DNA from: an uncultured Thermoguttaceae bacterium
GTDB lineage: Bacteria > Planctomycetota > Planctomycetia > Pirellulales > Thermoguttaceae
DNA: 9,200 nucleotides
Assembly (NCBI GenBank): GCA_934725735.1
Contig: CAKVCP010000086.1
Coordinates: forward strand, 1 to 9,200
Reading direction: 5' to 3'
The notes below the pieces were generated by a model. That model worked only from the letters and a program-made list of their open reading frames with translations, did not search any database and had not been told where the DNA came from. Of this stretch, positions 1 to 5,697 are shown in pieces (position 1 is the stretch's first letter; every line of letters starts with the position of its first letter). Position numbers and translations under genes: made by a program.

Positions 1-31
1 GAAGAATCGCGTTAGTAGAGAAATCAAAGAA

Positions 32-75
32 ACCGCCGTGAATTTCGTCCTCGCATGGACGGAGGTTACGGCGGT
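32..75 (+). other. Two-tier stem-loop near the left edge
   Basis: The outer arms ACCGCCGT (32-39) and ACGGCGGT (68-75) pair perfectly. An inner stem CGTCC (46-50)/GGACG (57-61) closes a six-base loop. No T-run follows on the plus strand, so it is not a standard terminator; it may belong to an RNA or a decayed gene extending in from the left. In the rest of 1-235 I see no coding signal, only further inverted repeats: CTCTCGAC (121-128)/GTCGAGAG (149-156) and CGCGAT (177-182)/ATCGCG (189-194). Confidence 0.4.
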
Positions 76-231
76 TCGATATTGGGGGGAGGAAAATCTG
101 CGGGAGCCTATAGGGCGCAACTCTCGACTCTGGGTTTTAAATAAGGGGGTCGAGAGGACAAAGAGCCTTTCCTCGGCGCGATTTTTCTATCGCGTCTTGT
201 CGAGTAGGCGCCGGGCGTCTTTTCTTATATA

Positions 232-445
232 ATGAGCGCGCACGCCGACTTCATGGCCGCAACGCGTCGAAGCGCTCGACTATATTATGGGGACGTTCCC
301 GATCGTGAAGCGCAAAGAAGAGGAGGACGCCGCGCTTCGCGGTTACGCGCGGCGCCTTCTCGCGTCGATCGGGGCGCCGGAGGACGAAGAGCGTTACCCG
401 AGCTTCGCGGCGATTCACGCGCTCTTCCTGCGCGGTCTGCGTTGA
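232..445 (+). pseudogene. C-terminal remnant of a type IIG-like DNA methyltransferase/restriction protein
   Basis: From about 266 to the TGA at 443-445 one frame reads EALDYIMGTFPIVKRKEEED, then a short tail ending LFLRGLR. In Eco57I-like (type IIG) enzymes I recall a C-terminal pattern of the kind LYGLTREELxYILxTFPxxKxKEE, followed by a GxYRTKRL-like segment; here the latter appears as GYARRLL. The stretch just before it matches in a different frame (AHADFMAATR, about 238-267), which suggests one extra base near 267-268 and loss of a few codons. The frame of the tail has stops at 230-235, and the only ATG (287) has no ribosome binding site, so an intact small gene of 52 codons is less likely than a decayed fragment. 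Its codon use is GC-rich like the neighbours. A strong terminator lies 17 bases beyond the stop, as expected for a former gene end. The family call rests on remembered motif similarity only. Confidence 0.45.
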
Positions 446-461
446 CCAAACGAAACGCGAC

Positions 462-508
462 GCGTCGGCGACCGAACTTCTCGCGTCGGTCGCCGACGCC
501 TCTTTCTT
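462..508 (+). terminator. Strong intrinsic terminator after the methyltransferase remnant
   Basis: A perfect 14-bp stem, GCGTCGGCGACCGA (462-475) with TCGGTCGCCGACGC (486-499), encloses a 10-base loop and is followed by the pyrimidine-rich run CTCTTTCTT. It would stop plus-strand transcripts leaving the remnant. It shares the 13-mer CGCGTCGGTCGCC with the terminator after the CAP gene. Confidence 0.75.
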
Positions 509-510
509 GA

Positions 511-861
511 ACGAATTTCTAAAATTTCTGAAAAAGAACGAAAGATCATTTCTTTCCGCGCGTATATTTCTACAGTTCAACGTCTGTTGGTTTTATTTAC
601 GCGAATTGTGTAGTTTTTTATGAAAAAACGACGACTCCTCAGGTCTCTTTCATAAAAAATCTGAAAAAAATCTTTTTTTCTCTTGAAGGGAGAGAATTTT
701 TAGAAGACTTAGTAAACCTACGTAATTAGTAGGCTTAGAACGCTCTTTAAGGAAAGAAATAAGTATAAGAGAAAGGCTAAAAATGATATTTATAATGAGA
801 ATTTCGCCAAGTAGGGGTAGACAAAAATTATAAGACGTGTGAAAATAGGTAGCTAAGAGAA
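511..861. other. AT-rich intergenic region without a recognisable gene
   Basis: This spacer is far more AT-rich than the flanking genes and holds no credible reading frame. It contains a perfect 12-base inverted repeat, TTTTTTATGAAA (614-625)/TTTCATAAAAAA (648-659). It also has the A7/T7 dyad GAAAAAAA (663-670)/TTTTTTTC (673-680), and a weak hairpin TTCTCT (678-683)/AGAGAA (691-696) followed by five Ts. TATAAT-like boxes (for example 791-796) lack a matching -35, so I assign no promoter. Confidence 0.6.
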
Positions 862-991
862 GTTGGGCTCCTTGTTACCCCAGGGTTGGCTGTCAATGAT
901 TGACAGCGGGCGTATAAGTCCCAACAGACGTTGCCATAAATGGGAGGCCGCGGTCTCGAACGCGACGGCAGGACGCGTCGCGTTGCGAGAC
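862..991 (+). promoter_or_regulatory. Structured candidate 5' leader of the CAP gene
   Basis: Several stems are stacked just upstream of the CAP gene. GTTGGG (862-867) pairs with CCCAAC (920-925). Inside that pair lies GCTGTCA (889-895)/TGACAGC (901-907), and a smaller ACC/GGT stem (877-886). A 15-bp stem then follows: GTCTCG plus AACGCGACG (953-967) with CGTCGCGTT plus CGAGAC (976-991), with one bulged G and an 8-base loop. No T-run follows, so it is not a simple terminator. The layout is compatible with a structured mRNA leader, but I do not recognise a known riboswitch consensus and the transcription start is unknown. Confidence 0.35.
889..907. promoter_or_regulatory. Possible operator: 19-bp palindrome
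   Basis: GCTGTCAAT and ATTGACAGC are perfect inverted repeats around a single central G. The compact dyad about 120 bases upstream of the CAP start resembles a binding site for a dimeric regulator. It could equally act as the RNA hairpin described in the leader. No regulator can be named. Confidence 0.35.
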
Positions 992-1017
992 AAAAATAAA
1001 CAGAACACGATTTTACG

Positions 1018-1022
1018 AAAGG
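1018..1022 (+). promoter_or_regulatory. Ribosome binding site of the CAP gene
   Basis: AAAGG lies seven bases before the ATG at 1030. It is a modest Shine-Dalgarno match at good spacing and supports this start, which also gives a well-formed signal peptide. Confidence 0.55.
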
Positions 1023-1029
1023 CATAGAA

Positions 1030-1725
1030 ATGAATAAGATATTAAAAAGAACGTTGACCGTTTCATTAGCGATCGTATTAGGTTGCGCGGCGCACTCCGC
1101 GCAGGCTCAGACGCTCCTTACCAGAGGCCTCTTCGCGCGCGGCGCATCGCCTCTCTTCCCACGCGTCGCTATCGCTCAGCGTTTCGCTCAACCGTCGTAC
1201 GCGCAACTCGCGCAGCCTCAGGCGCAGGCTCAGCCCCAACAGCCCGCCCCTCAAGCTCAGCAGACCGAACCCGCCCCCGAGCCCCAGACCGACGTCGCCC
1301 CCGCGACCCAAGAAGGGGAAACGGAAGCCTGCGGCGATCACCATTGCTGCACCGCCGACGCTTGCGCCCTCTCCGACTCCAATTGCCCCATCCGTGAAGT
1401 CGTCAAACGCGTCGCGTCGCTCCTCGACGTCGCCAACGCCACCCGCGCCCGTTATGGACTCCCCGCGCTGACGCTCGACACGAACCTCGAAGCGGGGTCG
1501 CAGTACCAGGCGTCCTTCTGCTCGCGCATCGGCGGGCTCCAGCACGCGGCGGGTTACGCGGAGATCCTCGCGCAGAATTATCAGGGGATCGAAACCGCGA
1601 TGAATCAGTGGATCAATAGCCCCGCGCACCGCGCGCTCCTCCTCAACGGCGCGTATCGATTCGCCGGCGTGGGAATGGTTCGCGACGCCTATGGACGCGT
1701 TTGGTGCGCCATGCGCTTCAGGTGA
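1030..1725 (+). CDS. Exported CAP/SCP-domain protein
   Basis: The 231-residue product has a basic N-terminus (MNKILKRT), a hydrophobic segment and an AQA|Q signal-peptidase I site at about residue 26. VLGC at 16-19 also fits a loose lipobox, so a lipoprotein is possible. Residues about 49-93 form a Gln/Pro/Ala-rich linker. A Cys/His cluster follows (C101, H104, H105, C106, C107, C112, C119). The C-terminal CAP domain spans about 121-231: NATRARYGLPAL, then H172, E178 and H200 in SPAHR, the usual CAP cavity residues, and the late GVGMVRD and VWCAMRF strands. Bacterial CAP proteins are secreted and mostly of unknown function, some with hydrolytic or lipid-binding roles. Two more cysteines (C164, C226) lie in the domain, so disulfides or metal binding are plausible. 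The gene stands alone between a structured leader and a terminator. The family is secure; the role is unknown. Confidence 0.85.
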   Translation: MNKILKRTLTVSLAIVLGCAAHSAQAQTLLTRGLFARGASPLFPRVAIAQRFAQPSYAQLAQPQAQAQPQQPAPQAQQTEPAPEPQTDVAPATQEGETEACGDHHCCTADACALSDSNCPIREVVKRVASLLDVANATRARYGLPALTLDTNLEAGSQYQASFCSRIGGLQHAAGYAEILAQNYQGIETAMNQWINSPAHRALLLNGAYRFAGVGMVRDAYGRVWCAMRFR

Positions 1726-1778
1726 TTCCTTACCCCTAGAAAGGTTTCGCCAACCTCTATGACGACTCTCTATACTGC

Positions 1779-1821
1779 GGCGACCGACCCCTAACGCGTC
1801 GGTCGCCCTCTTCGTTTTCTT
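1779..1821 (+). terminator. Intrinsic terminator of the CAP gene
   Basis: A 10-bp perfect stem, GGCGACCGAC (1779-1788)/GTCGGTCGCC (1798-1807), has a 9-base loop and is followed by a T-rich tail (CTCTTCGTTTTCTT). It lies about 50 bases past the CAP stop codon. Confidence 0.75.
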
Positions 1822-1822
1822 G

Positions 1823-1832
1823 CCCCCCCCCC
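1823..1832. repeat. Run of ten C residues
   Basis: An uninterrupted C10 tract lies directly after the CAP terminator, between convergent genes. It is outside any coding or promoter sequence, so a phase-variation role has no support. It is a likely place for length variation or sequencing error. Confidence 0.8.
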
Positions 1833-1891
1833 GCGTTTAACAAGACGTCCGGATTTTAAAGCGCATTTTAAAAACGCGCGGCGAAGTCGAT

Positions 1892-1925
1892 AAAAAAAAG
1901 ACCGAAAACGCGGTCGTCTCGGTCT
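1892..1925 (-). terminator. Second (distal) terminator facing the reductase gene
   Basis: Read on the minus strand, CGGTC pairs with GACCG (plus-strand 1911-1915 and 1900-1904; six-base loop) and eight Ts follow (A8 at 1892-1899). An alternative six-base stem uses 1920-1925. The short stem makes it weaker than the proximal terminator; it probably acts as a backup. Confidence 0.5.
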
Positions 1926-1953
1926 CTCGGAACAATTTCTTTATTTCTTAAGA

Positions 1954-1969
1954 TTCAGGGATCCCTGAA
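1954..1969. repeat. Perfect 16-bp palindrome
   Basis: TTCAGGGATCCCTGAA reads identically on both strands. It lies between two minus-strand terminators in the convergent spacer. It may be a protein-binding dyad or a chance palindrome; nothing nearby decides. Confidence 0.5.
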
Positions 1970-1986
1970 ATTTAAAGCGTCGTTTA

Positions 1987-2014
1987 AAAATCGCGCCTAT
2001 TGGTTAGGGCGCGA
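1987..2014 (-). terminator. Proximal terminator of the CoA-disulfide reductase gene
   Basis: On the minus strand TCGCGCC (2008-2014) pairs with GGCGCGA (1991-1997) across a 10-base loop, and TTTTT follows. It begins only nine bases past the stop codon and is a standard Rho-independent terminator. Confidence 0.7.
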
Positions 2015-2022
2015 CCCGTCAA

Positions 2023-3714
2023 TCACGCGTCGGCGCCGCACGGGGACGTCTCTTTCGCGAGCGCCTGCTCTTTTGCGATCGCCGCGTAGAGTCGGTAGCC
2101 CCCCTTAAAGTTGCGCGCGTCGTATCCGTACCCATGGAGAATGCGGCACGCGACGTAACTTCTGAGCCCACTCTGGCACATGACGTAGACGGGCTTCCCT
2201 TTTTCGAGTTCGCGGACGCGTTCGCGGAGCTCGTCGACGGGGATATTCACGAACCCTTCGACGTGTCCGAGCGCGTATTCTCGCGGCGTTCGCGCGTCGA
2301 GCAGGGAGACGGAGCCGTCGCGCGGAAGATCGGCGAGCTCGGAGATTCCCCACTGTTTGACGACGCCTCGCGCGACGTTGTCCGCGACGAAGCCCGCCAT
2401 ATTCACGGGGTCTTTCGCGGAAGAGTAGGGGGGCGCGTAGGCGAGGTCGAGATCCTTGAGATCGTCGGCTCTCATCCGCGCGCGAATCGCCGTCGCGAGA
2501 ACGTCCAAGCGCTTGTCCACCCCGTCGTAGCCGAAGATCTGCGCCCCTAAAAGCGCGAAGCTCTTCCGGTCGAAGACGATCTTCATCGTCATCGTTTTCG
2601 CGCCAGGGTAGTACCCCGCATGGCTCGCCGGGGAGATCACGACCGTCTCGACGTCGTATCCCGCGAGCTTCGCGGCGCGTTCGCCAAGCCCCGTGCTTCC
2701 GACCGTCGCGTCGAAGAGCTTGAAAATCGCGCTCCCTTGCGACCCGAGATAGCGCGACGTCTTCCCGCAGATATTGTCCGCGATGATCCTGCCGTGCTTA
2801 TTCGCGGGGCCCGCGAGCGCGACGAGGGCGTCTTCTCCGGAGACGTAATGCTTGACGAGAACGGCGTCGCCGCCGGCGTAGATATCGGGGTCGGAAGTCG
2901 TCATGCGATCGTCGACGAGCACGGCGTCCTTAGCGCCGAGGGCGAGCCCGGCGTTTTTCGCGAGGGTCGAATCGGGGGTCACGCCGATCGCGAGTCCGAC
3001 GAATTCCCCTCGCAGAGGCGCGCCCTTGTCCAGAAGAACGTCGACCGCGCCCTCCGCCGCGCGAAAGCCCGTTACGGAGCGCCCCAACGCGAGCTTGACC
3101 CCATGCTGGCGCAACGTCGCGTGGATGAACGGAACGATCTCCGCGTCGAAGGTCGTCATGAGCTGGTCCCCGCGCTGGACGATCGTGACGTCGAGCCCCC
3201 TTTCGCGCAGATTCTCCGCCAACTCCAGACTGATGAAGCCGCCCCCCGCAAGGATCGCGGAGGCGGGCTTCCTCGAGTCGACGAATTTGCGAATCTTGAG
3301 GGCGTCCTCCACCGTGCGGAGGGTGAAGACCCCGTCGAGATCGACGCCCGCGAGGGGCGGGACGACGGGCCTAGCGCCTGGCGCGAGAACGAGCTTGTCG
3401 TAACTCTCGACGAAGCGCTCCCCCGTCGCGAGGTTCACGACGTCGACGGTCTTTGCCGCGCGGTTGATAGCGACGACCTCATGGCGCGTCCTCGCGTCGA
3501 CGCCGAATCGTTTGAAGAGCGCCTCGGGGGTCTGGAGCGTCAACGCGTCGGAGTCGTCGATAACGCCGCCGACATAGTAGGGGAGCCCGCAGTTCGCGTA
3601 GGAGACGTACCCCGTGCGCTCGAAGAGGATGATTTGGGCGTTCTCGTCGAGTCTGCGAATACGGGTCGCGGCAGTCGCGCCGACCGCGACCCCGCCGATA
3701 ATGACGACTTTCAT
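2023..3714 (-). CDS. CoA-disulfide/persulfide reductase with C-terminal rhodanese domain
   Basis: The 563-residue product is a flavoprotein of the NADH oxidase/CoA-disulfide reductase group fused to a rhodanese domain, the CoADR-Rhd/Npsr architecture. Such enzymes use NAD(P)H and FAD to reduce CoA disulfide or CoA/protein persulfides. The FAD loop is IIGGVAVGATAATR (5-18). The single redox cysteine is C42 in SYANCGLPYYVGG. The NAD(P)-binding loop is AGGGFISLELAENL (156-169), and the second FAD motif is DIYAGGDA (277-284). Tyrosine-rich HAGYYPGAK (365-373) and AYAPPYSSAKDPVN (425-438) match the dimerisation/active-site region. The rhodanese domain spans about 460-545, with LLDARTPREY and the active loop CQSGLRS (C513). 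A short tail holds C559. The gene lies 64 bases behind the LRR gene on the same strand and may share its transcript. The physiological substrate (CoA disulfide, persulfide or polysulfide) cannot be told from sequence. Confidence 0.9.
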   Translation of the reverse strand: MKVVIIGGVAVGATAATRIRRLDENAQIILFERTGYVSYANCGLPYYVGGVIDDSDALTLQTPEALFKRFGVDARTRHEVVAINRAAKTVDVVNLATGERFVESYDKLVLAPGARPVVPPLAGVDLDGVFTLRTVEDALKIRKFVDSRKPASAILAGGGFISLELAENLRERGLDVTIVQRGDQLMTTFDAEIVPFIHATLRQHGVKLALGRSVTGFRAAEGAVDVLLDKGAPLRGEFVGLAIGVTPDSTLAKNAGLALGAKDAVLVDDRMTTSDPDIYAGGDAVLVKHYVSGEDALVALAGPANKHGRIIADNICGKTSRYLGSQGSAIFKLFDATVGSTGLGERAAKLAGYDVETVVISPASHAGYYPGAKTMTMKIVFDRKSFALLGAQIFGYDGVDKRLDVLATAIRARMRADDLKDLDLAYAPPYSSAKDPVNMAGFVADNVARGVVKQWGISELADLPRDGSVSLLDARTPREYALGHVEGFVNIPVDELRERVRELEKGKPVYVMCQSGLRSYVACRILHGYGYDARNFKGGYRLYAAIAKEQALAKETSPCGADA

Positions 3715-3721
3715 AGGAGTT

Positions 3722-3727
3722 CCTCCT
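3722..3727 (-). promoter_or_regulatory. Ribosome binding site of the reductase gene
   Basis: AGGAGG lies seven bases before the ATG (3712-3714), an optimal Shine-Dalgarno. It fixes the start, immediately followed by the N-terminal FAD-binding motif. Confidence 0.85.
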
Positions 3728-3778
3728 TCTGATTTACTTTTCGTACTTGCTGCAAAAAAAAGGTTGCGAAAAAGATCT

Positions 3779-4572
3779 TCATTCTTGATATCGCGGCGCC
3801 TTCAGCCTATACTCTTCGACGAGGCGTTTTAAGGTTCTTTCGGCGAATACGGTAACGCCGTCGAAAGCGCCGTCGCAATAGGCGTCTGCGACGACATGTT
3901 TGACCGAATCGGGGATGACGACGGAGGTGATTTGGTAGCAATACTGGAAAGCGTGTTCGCAAATCTCTACGACTTCGATTCCGCCAATAAGAGTCGGAAT
4001 CTCCAGCGCGCCCTTGAAGTTTGTGTCGCAGTCGGTAATGCGAGCGCCGTTCCACGCGATTTCCCACTCCAGATATTTTAACGATTCATTCGTTGAACTG
4101 GGGCTCGCGAAAAGCCCCCTCCGCCGATTTCGAGCAAATCGGAATACGGGAAGGTCTTTCTCGTCGACGACTTCGACCGAGTCGGGAATATCGACGATTT
4201 TGAGCGAACGGCAATTAGCGAAAGCGTCTTTTTCGATTCTCTTAACGCCCTCTTCCAAGCGCAGCTTTACGAGATAGTCGCACGCCTTGAAAGCCTCGTT
4301 GCCGACGATTTCGACCGAATCGGGAATAGCGACGGACTTGAGCGAAACACATTCGGCAAAAGCGGCTTTTTCGATCGATTTAATCCCCGTTCCCAAGCGT
4401 AGCTCTTTAAGCCCTTGGCGCCCTGCGAACGCCTTCGCGCCAATTTCGCGCACTGGGACTCCGCCAAGAAGACTCGGAATTTCCATGACCCCTCGAACGC
4501 GCTGTCGCACCCGGTAACGCGAACGCCGTTTCCCGTATCTTCCCATTTCAGGTATTTCGACGCGTCTTGCAC
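3779..4572 (-). CDS. BspA-like leucine-rich-repeat protein, frameshifted near the N-terminus
   Basis: The gene encodes Treponema/BspA-type repeats such as SLKSVAIPDSVEIVGNEAFK and SLKIVDIPDSVEVV. Such LRRs are binding scaffolds, often at the surface of gut bacteria. It holds two homologous header blocks. One reads YLEWEIAWNGARITDC, then NFKG-A-LEIP. The other reads YLKWEDTGNGVRVTGCDSAFEG in one frame and MEIPSLLGG in the next. The register breaks at a four-base run (4489-4492); one more base would restore AFEG-V-MEIP, matching the second copy. With that base the product is about 264 residues from GTG at 4570-4572, preceded by AGGAG at spacing 6. Without it, translation could start only from an inner ATG such as 4546 or 4482. 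No signal peptide or membrane segment is visible, so export is not supported. The break may be a real mutation or a base-calling error. Partner and role are unknown. Confidence 0.75.
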
Positions 4573-4578
4573 GACATT

Positions 4579-4583
4579 CTCCT
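4579..4583 (-). promoter_or_regulatory. Ribosome binding site deciding the LRR gene start
   Basis: AGGAG on the minus strand sits six bases before GTG (4570-4572), in frame with the first header block. An ATG inside the spacer (4575-4577) is out of frame and meets a stop after about ten codons, so GTG is preferred. Confidence 0.65.
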
Positions 4584-4623
4584 TTCCGATATAGAGCAAG
4601 GTACGTTTTTGAAGGACGCCTTC

Positions 4624-4651
4624 ATTTTAACCGCCTTTAGACGAAAAGCAA
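4624..4651 (-). promoter_or_regulatory. Promoter of the LRR gene
   Basis: The minus strand carries TTGCTT (4646-4651), a 16-base spacer, then TAAAAT (4624-4629). Initiation near 4617 would leave a leader of about 45 bases before the GTG. The spacing equals that of the tRNA promoter and the downstream rRNA promoter in this window. Confidence 0.5.
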
Positions 4652-5321
4652 GCTTGCGGGTAATGAGACCGACGGGCTCGCGTCATAAACGGGCCTTACG
4701 CAAAACTCAGAACGAAAGGGGGCGACCATCGAGGAATCGTTCGTCGTTGAACTTCAAAGGACGGATTCTGGACGAGCGACAAAGCGTATCGGACGCAATT
4801 CTTACGATCCGTCCTTGTCTTTTTATCAGGAAGGGTCGGGGTCGCGTCGATTGCGCGTAGCCTGCGACGGTTCGGGGCGACTTGTCGAATTCATGCGCGG
4901 ATCTTGTCGAACGCGTCTTGAGGGACGGTTTCACTGCGATTTGTCGCTAATGGAGCTTTATCCGGATTGTCTCCAAAGGTCGAAGAGGGCCCGACGGACG
5001 ACTTGGGGATTTCCGGACGTTTTTTTAAGGGAGAATATTTGGCTGATTTGGTCGAGCCGCGCGTTTTCTAACGAGTCGTTCGTATGGAATTCGGAGCGCT
5101 CAAAATTTCGGATTGAAGCGCCTGCGAAGGGTTCGAGAAATAAATGAAGCCGCTGTAATTTTAGAAGATTTCGTTCGTTATCAAAAGAAGGAACCTTTCG
5201 GCAATATAGGAGAAAAAAGGCCTCTACGAAAGACGTTATTGGGCGGCTTCGGAGCGCTGTTGGCCGCGTTTTGTAACGTCGAAAAAACGAGTCAAAGACA
5301 TGGTAACACCGGTCTAAAGAG
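4652..5321. other. Intergenic region without a recognisable gene
   Basis: Short open frames here show no family motif, no ribosome binding site and no codon bias like the neighbours. The one notable element is an inverted repeat, AAGGACGGAT (4757-4766)/ATCCGTCCTT (4807-4816), with a 40-base loop and a following T-rich stretch (GTCTTTTTATC). It may be a terminator or the 3' end of a small RNA on the plus strand. Confidence 0.55.
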
Positions 5322-5359
5322 TAAAAAAAGAGGGTTTCAACGCAACGCGTAAAAACCCT
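5322..5359 (-). terminator. Terminator of the tRNA-Arg gene
   Basis: On the minus strand AGGGTTT (5353-5359) pairs with AAACCCT (5331-5337) and is followed by C and a run of seven Ts. It lies just past the tRNA 3' end and marks a single-gene transcript. Confidence 0.75.
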
Positions 5360-5365
5360 TGAAAG

Positions 5366-5439
5366 CACGCCCGGGGGGACTCGAACCCTCAACCTGCGGA
5401 TTAGAAGTCCGCTGCTCTATCCAATTGAGCCACGAGCGC
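5366..5439 (-). tRNA. tRNA-Arg (anticodon UCU)
   Basis: The 74-base minus-strand sequence folds as a full cloverleaf. The acceptor is GCGCTCG/CGGGCGT with two G-U pairs, one at 1-72. The D arm is GCTC/GAGC with a nine-base loop. The anticodon arm is GCGGA-CTTCTAA-TCCGC, with TCT at plus-strand 5403-5405. A five-base variable loop, the T-loop TTCGAGT and discriminator G follow. CCA is not encoded. UCU reads AGA and AGG, rare codons in this CGC/CGT-rich DNA. The T stem (GAGGG/CCCCC) has one A-C mismatch. The gene has its own promoter and terminator. Confidence 0.95.
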
Positions 5440-5455
5440 ATGATTAGCTTTGAGT

Positions 5456-5483
5456 ATTCTAGCGGGTTCCCCATTCGTTGCAA
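5456..5483 (-). promoter_or_regulatory. Promoter of the tRNA-Arg gene with A/T-rich upstream element
   Basis: On the minus strand TTGCAA (5478-5483), a 16-base spacer and TAGAAT (5456-5461) form a sigma70-type promoter. Initiation would fall near 5449, about ten bases before the tRNA. The A5/T5 tract at 5495-5504 lies where an UP element binds the RNA polymerase alpha subunit, as is common for stable-RNA promoters. Confidence 0.75.
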
Positions 5484-5609
5484 GAGCGGAAAGTAAAAAT
5501 TTTTCGCGTTTGCGCAGAAAAGCGGCGGTTTTTGACGGCTTCGAGCGGAAGGGCGAGGCGTCTCGGCTTGACTCTTTTCCCGTCTTGGGTAGGATATACG
5601 AGGGTGAAT

Positions 5610-5667
5610 GGACGACGGTCGTCCGTCACGCCGTTTGAGACGTCGTGGTTGTCGCGACGTTGACAAC
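5610..5667. promoter_or_regulatory. Dyad cluster upstream of fumarase
   Basis: Two inverted repeats lie within 90 bases of the fumarase start. GGACGAC-G-GTCGTCC (5610-5624) is a perfect interrupted palindrome. GTTGTC (5649-5654)/GACAAC (5662-5667) surrounds a region that includes the palindrome GTCGCGAC. They could be operator sites or leader hairpins. A TTGACA at 5660-5665 has no -10 at normal spacing, so I do not assign a promoter. Confidence 0.35.
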
Positions 5668-5697
5668 TAATTCAATATATTTGGAGAAGAAGATCAA

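Noticed and set aside
38..232. Plus-strand open frame of 64 codons at the left edge
   Set aside because: No motif, no good start site, and it spans several inverted repeats; it does not read into the methyltransferase-like tail.
228..233. TATAAT hexamer as a -10 box
   Set aside because: No -35-like hexamer lies 15-19 bases upstream and no gene start follows at a sensible distance.
900..918. TTGACA followed by TATAAG as a CAP promoter
   Set aside because: The spacing is only seven bases, too short for sigma70; TTGACA is half of the 19-bp palindrome.
1078..1629. Minus-strand open frame opposite the CAP gene
   Set aside because: Its Arg/Gly/Glu-rich translation follows from the GC-rich codons of the sense gene; no motif or start signal.
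2620..3732. Long plus-strand open frame of 370 codons opposite the reductase gene
   Set aside because: It is antisense to a clearly conserved flavoprotein, is very rich in Arg/Asp/Glu without any family motif, and lacks a ribosome binding site.
3731..3761. Promoter between the LRR and reductase genes
   Set aside because: TTGCAG and TAAATC on the minus strand are 13 bases apart, outside the usual range.
4815..5147. Plus-strand open frame of 110 codons in the gene-free region
   Set aside because: No ribosome binding site, no codon bias like the real genes and no recognisable domain.
4958..5392. Minus-strand open frame of 144 codons starting inside the tRNA gene
   Set aside because: It begins within the tRNA and runs through its terminator, so it is a chance frame.
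5660..5682. TTGACA with TATATT as a fumC promoter
   Set aside because: The spacer is only 11 bases.
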